This document shows, one piece after another, positions 6,003-10,917 of a stretch of DNA of 10,917 nucleotides. A program made the translations under genes and the position numbers. The stretch's first letter is position 1, and each line of letters starts with the position of its first letter. Origin of the DNA: Methanosarcinales archaeon (lineage in GTDB: Archaea > Halobacteriota > Syntropharchaeia > Alkanophagales > Methanospirareceae); assembly GCA_025464275.1 (NCBI GenBank), contig JAODGR010000038.1, forward strand, positions 1 through 10,917, in the 5' to 3' direction. The notes beneath the pieces were generated by a model, which ran no database searches, was not told where the DNA came from, and saw nothing but the letters and a program-made list of their open reading frames with translations.

Positions 6003-7124
6003 ATGGTATACGAGGGTGAGAGTGAGGGTGAGGGTGAGAGTGAGTGGCAAGAGCGGGGATACGTGAGGCTGCCCACCTTCTTAGAACGAGGCTTCTCTGA
6101 TTTGAAGCATGAGGTCATAGCGAGGGGGAGATGCAGCATGTGCGGCACCTGCGCCGCCTTTTGTGAGAAGATAAGTATAGAAGAGGGCGATACTGAGCCG
6201 AGATTCACCGAGGGGTATGATACCGTCTGCGGGCTCTGCTATACCTTCTGCCCCAGGACTTTCATGCCACAGGCGAGTATAGAGGAGCGGATATTTGGGA
6301 GGACCAGCGATGATGCTCTCGGCGTATATCGAGCATGTTATGAAGCGCGTACAAGGAGGGAGGAGATAGAGGGTCAGGATGGAGGTGTGGTCACTTCACT
6401 GCTCGCTTATGGACTGGATACACTCGCAATCGACTGCGCGGTGGTTACAGCCTCTGATAGCAACTGGCGACCGAAGGTGGAGGTGGCAAGGGATTATGAA
6501 ACGCTGAAGGCGAGTGCAGGTACCAGGTATACACTCTATCCATCGGTCATCGGGGTGAGAGAAGCGCTGGAGAGTGATTGCAATGCCATTGCATTTGTGG
6601 GTCTCCCATGTCAGATACAGGGTTTGAGGAAAGTAGAGACAGCGAATCAGCCGTATGCACTGGGAGTAGAGGCGGTAAAATTGTTGATTGGGCTATTCTG
6701 CACCAAGAACTACACTGAGGGGTTACTGGATTTCGTGAACAGGCGGGTGCCTTTAGACCGTGTGAGGAAGTTTGATATAAAAGGTAAAGAACTCCGAGTA
6801 TACAAAGCCAGAGCTGAAGCGGGTGGAGGTGGTGAAGAAGATGTTATCACCATCCCTCTGAGTGAGTTAGAGGGTTTCGTCCATGAGGGGTGTTCAGTTT
6901 GCACGGATTTCACCGCCGAACTGGCTGATATATCCGTAGGCTCGGTAGGCTCTGCTGAGGGATGGTCAACCCTCATCACCCGTACGGAACGTGGTGATGA
7001 ACTGGTCAGAGGCGCGTATGAGAGCGGGTACATAGAAATTAAAGCTCTACCGGAGTCCGGCATGGAACAGGTCCGGAAGCTGGCGGTGAAGAAGCGGAGC
7101 CATAATCAGGAGCAGGAGCGCTAA
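6003..7124 (+). CDS. Coenzyme F420 hydrogenase/dehydrogenase beta-subunit family protein (FrhB-type), stand-alone
   Basis: This 373-residue iron-sulfur flavoprotein is of the FrhB/FdhB/FpoF type, which passes electrons between reduced F420 and iron-sulfur partners through FAD. A complete ferredoxin-like cluster is present (C44, C47, C50, C54: CSMCGTC then FC), plus a second group C76-x2-C79-x3-C83-P. The core carries GLPCQIQGLRK (C203) and the C-terminal C-x2-C-x-DF-x4-ADIS segment (C297, C300), hallmarks of the family. No hydrogenase, formate dehydrogenase or Fpo subunit is nearby, so the partner is unknown. Related orphan proteins act in F420-dependent sulfite reductase, glutamate synthase-like or ferredoxin:F420 reactions. 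The N-terminus (EGESEGEGESEW) comes from a hexamer repeat and precedes the usual family start, so GTG 6063 is a possible alternative. The C-terminus ends in NQEQER from another hexamer tract. A T-run follows the stop. Confidence 0.88.
   Translation: MVYEGESEGEGESEWQERGYVRLPTFLERGFSDLKHEVIARGRCSMCGTCAAFCEKISIEEGDTEPRFTEGYDTVCGLCYTFCPRTFMPQASIEERIFGRTSDDALGVYRACYEARTRREEIEGQDGGVVTSLLAYGLDTLAIDCAVVTASDSNWRPKVEVARDYETLKASAGTRYTLYPSVIGVREALESDCNAIAFVGLPCQIQGLRKVETANQPYALGVEAVKLLIGLFCTKNYTEGLLDFVNRRVPLDRVRKFDIKGKELRVYKARAEAGGGGEEDVITIPLSELEGFVHEGCSVCTDFTAELADISVGSVGSAEGWSTLITRTERGDELVRGAYESGYIEIKALPESGMEQVRKLAVKKRSHNQEQER
6013..6044 (+). repeat. GGTGAG/AGTGAG hexamer repeat at the 5' end of the FrhB-type gene
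   Basis: About five tandem units alternate GGTGAG and AGTGAG. In frame they encode Glu-Gly/Ser repeats (EGESEGEGESE). GGTGA also resembles the archaeal ribosome-binding sequence, so the tract could instead be leader if translation begins downstream at GTG 6063. Confidence 0.7.
7107..7120 (+). repeat. CAGGAG repeat at the 3' end of the FrhB-type gene
   Basis: Two CAGGAG-type units sit immediately before the stop codon and encode the QEQER end. They have the same unit and the same terminal position as the tract ending the DUF1015 gene. Confidence 0.55.
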
Positions 7125-7137
7125 TTTTTTCTATTTC
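7125..7137 (+). terminator. T-rich intrinsic terminator after the FrhB-type gene
   Basis: Six T residues begin directly after the TAA stop, followed by CTATTT. Archaeal RNA polymerase terminates at T-rich stretches on the non-template strand without needing a hairpin, and none is seen. This supports a transcription boundary before the ABC operon. Confidence 0.5.
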
Positions 7138-7171
7138 ATATCATATCCATATCCACCCGGATGTGCTCATA

Positions 7172-7189
7172 ACCTGAATGACCTGAATG
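7172..7189 (+). repeat. 9-bp direct repeat upstream of the ABC transporter promoter
   Basis: ACCTGAATG occurs twice in perfect tandem, ending about 11 bp before the TATA-like box at 7201. That position would suit an activator or metal-responsive regulator, but no known operator is matched. Confidence 0.5.
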
Positions 7190-7200
7190 AAGGATTTAGA

Positions 7201-7208
7201 TTTATAAT
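7201..7208 (+). promoter_or_regulatory. TATA-like box of the ABC importer operon
   Basis: TTTATAAT lies 10-17 bp before the first possible ATG (7218) and about 100 bp before ATG 7305. Archaeal transcription begins about 25 bp after the TATA centre, at roughly 7230. The 7218 codon would therefore lie outside the transcript, which favours the downstream start with a leader of about 75 nt. Confidence 0.4.
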
Positions 7209-7304
7209 TACGGGTTAATGGTGCATATTAATGAGATAGATTCAATTTATTTATCTATATTACTTGTTATATCAGTAAGAAATTTATTATTAAACATATG
7301 GAAA

Positions 7305-8417
7305 ATGAACGAGAGTAAGATAGAAGAAGTAGAGAAGCAATACAGGCAATTCATAGGTAGAAAGATGGTCTTCATCCTCTTCTCCCTCATCCTGACATTC
7401 GTTATTGCGGGCATCGCCGCCACCCTCGGCTCTTATCCTGTCACCGTCACCGAGGTGTACTCAATATTATGGCATGGTATTCCCCAGATAATAACCAATT
7501 TCGATCTCCATTTCATCACTTCTCACGGCATTGACGCCTTCTTCCGTGAGCTTTTTACGATGAAGGAGTACATAGTCTGGGAGTTGAGGCTGCCACGCAT
7601 TCTACTGGGTTTACTCGCGGGTATAGGACTTGCAATTGCGGGTACAACGATGCAGGCAATACTAAGGAATCCCCTTGCGAGCCCTTTCACTCTGGGTATC
7701 TCCGCAGGTGCAGGATTTGGTGCCACCCTTGCTATTATACCGGGCATTGTGGTTGCAGGAGGCGAGTATTTTATAATAGCCAATGCATTTGTATTCTCCC
7801 TGATCCCCACATTCGTGATCATCGGGCTCACACGGTACAGAAGGGCAACGCCGGAGACGATGATCCTCGCCGGTATTGCCATGTTCTACATCTTCGAGGG
7901 TATGACCACTTTATTGAGATACTTTGCCATGCCGAAAGAGGAAGCGGAGGTGTTTCACTGGCTGGTGGGTACTCTGGGGAAGGCATCGTGGGACGGCATA
8001 CTGCCGATATCCATCATCGTTGGGGTCTGTTTCCCACCACTGGTGTGGAAGTCATGGGACCTGAACGTGATGGGTGCAGGTGATGAAGTGGCGAAGAGCC
8101 TCGGGGTTAATGTTGAACGAATTCGGGTTTATATCCTGTTAATCGCATCGCTACTCACCGCCGGTATCATATGCTTTACGGGTATCATCGGTTTTATAGG
8201 TCTGGTTGCACCGCATATCTGCCGGATGATCATCGGTGGTGATAACAGGTTCTTAATCCCTGCTTCTGGACTGTTCGGCGCCGCTCTACTGCTCGGTGCT
8301 GATACACTCGCCAGGACGATGGTATCGATGGTACTGCCCGTGGGTGCGGTAACATACTTCCTTGGTGGTCCTATGTTTTTATATCTGATATTAAGGAGGA
8401 GGAGGGAGTACTGGTGA
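7305..8417 (+). CDS. FecCD-family ABC transporter permease (iron chelate or corrinoid uptake)
   Basis: With the chosen start this is a 370-residue polytopic membrane protein. It carries the FecCD/BtuC signatures LRLPR (94-98), QAILRNPLASPFTLG then ISAGAGFGA (117-139), the ATPase-contacting loop GDEVAKSLGV (259-268), and GFIGLVAPHICR (296-307) near the end. Such permeases form a homodimeric channel that moves siderophore-iron, haem or vitamin B12 across the membrane, driven by a FecE/BtuD ATPase, which is encoded next with a 4-nt overlap. The ATG at 7218 would add 29 residues, but that stretch is unusually A/T-rich, overlaps the likely transcription start and precedes the usual family N-terminus. 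ATG 7305 (MNESKIEEVEKQYRQF) looks typical. The loop between the first helix and LRLPR is long. No periplasmic-type binding protein gene is in the window, so the substrate is undecided. Confidence 0.88.
   Translation: MNESKIEEVEKQYRQFIGRKMVFILFSLILTFVIAGIAATLGSYPVTVTEVYSILWHGIPQIITNFDLHFITSHGIDAFFRELFTMKEYIVWELRLPRILLGLLAGIGLAIAGTTMQAILRNPLASPFTLGISAGAGFGATLAIIPGIVVAGGEYFIIANAFVFSLIPTFVIIGLTRYRRATPETMILAGIAMFYIFEGMTTLLRYFAMPKEEAEVFHWLVGTLGKASWDGILPISIIVGVCFPPLVWKSWDLNVMGAGDEVAKSLGVNVERIRVYILLIASLLTAGIICFTGIIGFIGLVAPHICRMIIGGDNRFLIPASGLFGAALLLGADTLARTMVSMVLPVGAVTYFLGGPMFLYLILRRRREYW
8394..8405 (+). promoter_or_regulatory. Strong ribosome binding site inside the permease gene, for the ATPase
   Basis: AGGAGGAGGAGG within the last permease codons (Arg-rich end LRRRRE) holds repeated perfect complements of the 16S rRNA tail. 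The last GGAGG is 8 nt from GTG 8414. It supports the GTG start and translational coupling of the two genes. Confidence 0.75.
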
Positions 8418-9196
8418 AACTGGAAGTAAAGGGGCTGGAATACCGGTATTCAAGCACAGATGTGCCTGTATTACGGGATGTGAGCATAGAGCTTGGAGAA
8501 TCGGAGCTGCTGGGCGTGGTGGGACCGAACGGAGCGGGTAAATCAACCCTCCTGCGCTGTATTGACCGGATTCTCATACCGCAGAAGGGCTGTATCATGC
8601 TCGATGGTCGTGATATCAGGGAGATAAGCAGAATAGAACTTGCAAGGAGGATAGGCTACATACCCCAGGATAGCTCTCATGTCTTCCCCGCCACGGTCTT
8701 CGATACCGTACTCATGGGCAGGCGTCCGCATCTCGGCTGGCGAAGCAGTGAACGAGATACGGCGAAGGTATTGGAGACATTAAAACTGCTGAATATTGAG
8801 GACCTGGCAATGCGGGACATAAATGAACTCAGTGGCGGTCAGCGCCAGAAGGTGTTCATTGCTCGCTCACTCACGCAGGAGCCTGAGTTACTCCTGCTCG
8901 ATGAGCCCACCTCCAATCTTGACATCAGACACCAGCTTGAGGTGATGGAGATAGTGAAACGGGTGATCAGGGAGCGTGGCATCTCGGCAATAATGGCTAT
9001 TCATGACCTCAATCTCGCAGCTCGCTATTCAGACAGGATAATAATGATGAACGGGGGCAGTATCTATGCAGAGGGTAAACCCTCTTCTGTACTGAACGCC
9101 GAGAATATCAGGCATGTCTATGGCGTGGAGGCGAAACTGGGCATCCATGAGGAGAGACCCTATATCCTGCCCGTACGAGTCTGTGTTAACCGGTAG
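8414..9196 (+). CDS. ABC transporter ATP-binding protein (FecE/BtuD type)
   Basis: This 260-residue cytoplasmic ATPase is the partner of the FecCD permease just upstream. All nucleotide-binding motifs are intact: Walker A GPNGAGKST (37-45), Q-loop Gln85 in GYIPQDS, ABC signature LSGGQRQ (139-145), Walker B LLLLDEP (159-165), the D-loop SNLD (167-170) and switch His197 in IHDLN. Length and the C-terminal region (HVYGVEAKL) are typical of siderophore/B12-type ATPases. It starts with GTG, overlapping the permease stop as GTGA, behind a very strong ribosome binding site, so the two proteins are probably made in matched amounts. Whether the substrate is ferric chelate, haem or cobamide cannot be decided from this subunit. 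Confidence 0.93.
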   Translation: MKLEVKGLEYRYSSTDVPVLRDVSIELGESELLGVVGPNGAGKSTLLRCIDRILIPQKGCIMLDGRDIREISRIELARRIGYIPQDSSHVFPATVFDTVLMGRRPHLGWRSSERDTAKVLETLKLLNIEDLAMRDINELSGGQRQKVFIARSLTQEPELLLLDEPTSNLDIRHQLEVMEIVKRVIRERGISAIMAIHDLNLAARYSDRIIMMNGGSIYAEGKPSSVLNAENIRHVYGVEAKLGIHEERPYILPVRVCVNR

Positions 9197-9225
9197 GAGT
9201 TGTACTGTTCATATCCGGCTACCGG
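9190..9225. repeat. Small inverted repeat between convergent genes
   Basis: CCGGTAG (9190-9196, including the ATPase stop codon) pairs with CTACCGG (9219-9225) across a 22-nt loop. A near-direct repeat, CGGTAGGAGT / CCGTAGGAGT, flanks it. No long T-run follows on the plus strand, so a terminator role is weak. Confidence 0.3.
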
Positions 9226-9248
9226 CTATCCGTAGGAGTGATTAAAAT

Positions 9249-9899
9249 TTAAAATGGTTCGAGCTTTGGTGCGGAAGGATAAGGATGAGAACGATAATAT
9301 TGCAGAAATAGCTCTTCCGCTCGCTCCACCTGTTCGGGATACATCCTCCTCAGTTGCCCCAGCATCTCTATCTTCGTTCTGCATCGCAGTCCAAGCCGTA
9401 AAATATCCAATACGTGCTCTCTCACTGTAACTGCATGGTCTCTCTGTATCCCGTGTGGCAGTTCAATCGTCAGGCAGAAATCATCGGTGCTGAACAGCGT
9501 ATTCCTCAAGACCGGTGCGATAGAGCCTATAAGGACGCGCTTCCCGAGATCTACAAATGGCGGTACCCCCTCTATCTTCTCGCGTTCGGCACTGGTCAGC
9601 CGGGAATATGATTTCTCACTGTATGCGTGCAGTTCGAAGTAGAACCGTGGTTTGTAACGCTTTATCAGTCCTGTGAGGATCATACCTTCCCGTGTGTGGT
9701 AATACGCCTCTGTGAGCACACCTACGTAGCGAGCACCGGTGGTGATAGCGGGTACGATTATTATGTCCGCATCTGGAACCGTCTCCGCTTCTCCTGCCAG
9801 TATCTCCAGTACCGGTGCGGTATATAAACCCTCATCACCGTGCAATCCGCCAACGAATAGTTTACAGATGGAGCCCGAACGGAATCGGTACAGCTTCAT
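9249..9899 (-). CDS. DUF2119 family protein, possibly an M14/AstE-like zinc hydrolase
   Basis: This 216-residue protein resembles DUF2119, an archaeal family I associate with methanogens and relatives. Its function is not established. The sequence suggests a metallohydrolase of the carboxypeptidase A/succinylglutamate desuccinylase (M14/AstE-AspA) type. GGLHGDEG (17-24) gives the HxxE zinc pair H20/E23, FELHAY (88-93) gives a third ligand H91, and LTIELPHG (143-150) supplies a catalytic-type Glu146. The protein is shorter than most M14 enzymes. It has no signal peptide or membrane segment and is probably cytosolic. ATG 9899 is preferred over GTG 9902 because GGAAGG lies 4 nt before it. It is transcribed away from the TIM-barrel gene and converges on the ABC ATPase gene with a 52-bp gap. 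The zinc-hydrolase reading is my inference from motif order. Confidence 0.75.
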   Translation of the reverse strand: MKLYRFRSGSICKLFVGGLHGDEGLYTAPVLEILAGEAETVPDADIIIVPAITTGARYVGVLTEAYYHTREGMILTGLIKRYKPRFYFELHAYSEKSYSRLTSAEREKIEGVPPFVDLGKRVLIGSIAPVLRNTLFSTDDFCLTIELPHGIQRDHAVTVREHVLDILRLGLRCRTKIEMLGQLRRMYPEQVERAEELFLQYYRSHPYPSAPKLEPF

Positions 9900-9969
9900 C
9901 ACCCCTTCCGGAATGGCATAACGGCTTGTGCCTGTAATTGAAGAGTATTGAGAATTGCGAAGATTTAAG

Positions 9970-9978
9970 TTTTATCTA
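9970..9978 (+). promoter_or_regulatory. TATA-like box for the TIM-barrel gene
   Basis: TTTTATCTA lies about 40 bp before ATG 10016 and would place the transcription start near 10000, giving a short leader or a leaderless start at ATG 9998. The minus-strand ACTTAAAT (9962-9969) could serve the divergent DUF2119 gene. Positional inference only. Confidence 0.4.
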
Positions 9979-10015
9979 TCATATCTCCTATCATATCATG
10001 TATTGTATTGGGATA

Positions 10016-10876
10016 ATGCGTGTTCTATTGGGCGCACCGGTATGGTATGGCAATCGCCCATTCAGGCAGACAGTAGAGCAGCTCCAGGCACTCGGACTGG
10101 ACTATATTGAATTCTCACTCGATTACCCCCTCCCCGAGGGGATGAATGAAGCGGATAAGGACGAGCTAAAGGGGCTATTGGCAGACTGTGGGTTGAGAAT
10201 AGCATTTCATTCACCACTTGATATCGAGGTCATGCATCCGCGTGAAGAGATAGCAGATGCGAGTATGAAGATCCTGAGGCGATGTATGGAGTTCTCAGCG
10301 GAATTCATGCCCCTGACACTGTACTACAACCTACATGTCCATCCTCGAGTCTCCACATATAAGCTGCGGGAGGTGCGGGCAGAGTTGAGGAGGAGGTGCG
10401 CCAGTCGATGGCGAGTAATAGCGAGTATGGCTTCTGAATATGGTATTCAGGTATGTGTGGAGAACGACCTGGTGCCATTTGAGTGGTCGGAGCTATTACG
10501 GGAAGCTATTCTATCGAAGGAACTGGGATTCTCTCTTACATTCGATATCGGGCATGCGATAATGGCAGAACTGACCCACACACCAGTTTTGGGAGATGAG
10601 GGTGATGATTACATCCGGTACCTCCAGAGGTGGGTAACCGCATGCGGTACGAAGATATTGGTCGTGCATCTGCATGACTGCTCCCTCTCTGATAAGCAGG
10701 ACCATCTCTCAATCGGGCGAGGGGAGCTGGATTTCAGTCGGATATTCCAGCTACTGGAGTCCACCACGCTAAAATATGTGGTAATAGAAGTTTTCTGGCG
10801 TGATAAGATGAGAAGGGAGCTGAGCTATGAGGAATTGCGTAGGAACATAGCATTCTGTAAACGGTATATTGAGTAG
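10016..10876 (+). CDS. Sugar-phosphate isomerase/epimerase-type TIM-barrel protein (AP endonuclease family 2 fold)
   Basis: This 286-residue protein has the xylose-isomerase-like TIM-barrel layout. Candidate metal and catalytic residues lie at strand ends: E32 (YIEFSLD), H65 (FHSP), H107/H109 (LHVHP), E149 (VEN), D177 and H180 (FDIGH), H218/H220 (VHLHD) and E258 (VIEVF). Near the end, HLSIGRGELDF is the common family motif. Members interconvert sugars or sugar phosphates, or act as endonuclease IV. The substrate here is not recognisable, and no sugar-pathway neighbour helps. I chose ATG 10016 (MRVLLGAPVW), which begins at the first barrel strand. The frame is open from 9938, but those 26 extra residues cover the likely promoter and are poor in family-like sequence. 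ATG 9998 is a second possibility. The 41 bases after its stop hold nothing recognisable. Confidence 0.85.
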   Translation: MRVLLGAPVWYGNRPFRQTVEQLQALGLDYIEFSLDYPLPEGMNEADKDELKGLLADCGLRIAFHSPLDIEVMHPREEIADASMKILRRCMEFSAEFMPLTLYYNLHVHPRVSTYKLREVRAELRRRCASRWRVIASMASEYGIQVCVENDLVPFEWSELLREAILSKELGFSLTFDIGHAIMAELTHTPVLGDEGDDYIRYLQRWVTACGTKILVVHLHDCSLSDKQDHLSIGRGELDFSRIFQLLESTTLKYVVIEVFWRDKMRRELSYEELRRNIAFCKRYIE

Positions 10877-10917
10877 GCTTGCAACTGTAAACAACCATGT
10901 TATATCGCCTTATCCTC

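Noticed and set aside
7137..7158. Repeated CATATC/CCATATC elements after the FrhB-type gene
   Set aside because: They are short, imperfect and common in A/T-rich intergenic sequence, with no symmetry that suggests a regulator site.
7218..7304. Longer N-terminus for the FecCD permease
   Set aside because: The ATG at 7218 lies too close to the TATA-like box at 7201, the stretch is strongly A/T-rich, and the family-like N-terminus begins at 7305.
9938..10015. Longer N-terminus for the TIM-barrel protein
   Set aside because: The added residues cover the TATA-like box at 9970, and the family usually begins at the first barrel strand (MRVLLGAPVW).

Overview
This window looks like chromosomal DNA from a euryarchaeon, most likely from the methanogen/ANME/alkane-oxidiser side of Halobacteriota. 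I base this on gene content, not on a marker gene. It holds a hexulose-6-phosphate synthase fused to an RraA-like domain (an archaeal arrangement), a stand-alone F420 hydrogenase/dehydrogenase beta-subunit (FrhB-type) protein, a DUF2119 protein (a family I associate with methanogens and relatives), a DUF83/Cas4-like protein, and an archaeal-type surface protein with a C-terminal anchor. TATA-like boxes rather than bacterial -35/-10 promoters precede most transcription units. There is no rRNA, tRNA, CRISPR array, insertion sequence or phage gene. No gap between genes exceeds about 180 bases.

Layout, left to right. (1) The 3' end of a DUF84 inosine/xanthosine triphosphatase (+) overlaps tail-to-tail by 46 bp with a DUF1015 gene (-). 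(2) DUF1015 is divergent from the HPS-RraA fusion (+), and the two share a 126-bp promoter region. (3) HPS-RraA converges, with a 13-bp gap, on a secreted protein with a lamin-tail domain and two phospholipase-D HKD motifs (-). (4) A divergent Cas4-like PD-(D/E)XK protein (+) follows, then an FrhB-type iron-sulfur flavoprotein (+) that ends at a T-run terminator. (5) A two-gene ABC importer operon (FecCD permease plus FecE/BtuD ATPase, overlapping by 4 nt) comes next. (6) A DUF2119 protein (-), which I read as a possible M14/AstE-like zinc hydrolase, is divergent from a TIM-barrel sugar-phosphate isomerase/epimerase-type protein (+).

The clearest metabolic role belongs to HPS-RraA, which probably makes ribulose 5-phosphate by the reverse ribulose-monophosphate route. 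The ABC pair would import an iron chelate or a corrinoid, but no binding protein is present here. The other genes are single transcription units with no obvious shared pathway, so this reads as an ordinary core/accessory archaeal region rather than a defined new system.

The most distinctive signal is a recurrent set of short simple-sequence tracts (CAGGAG/GAGCAG hexamers, GGTGAG hexamers, CAG/CAA/CAC triplets, an 8-bp tandem). They lie inside or at the edges of unrelated genes, and nearly always at termini, interdomain linkers or the signal peptide. At the left edge one such tract lies in the antiparallel overlap of two genes: it encodes a Glu/Gln tail on one strand and a Cys/Ser tail on the other.
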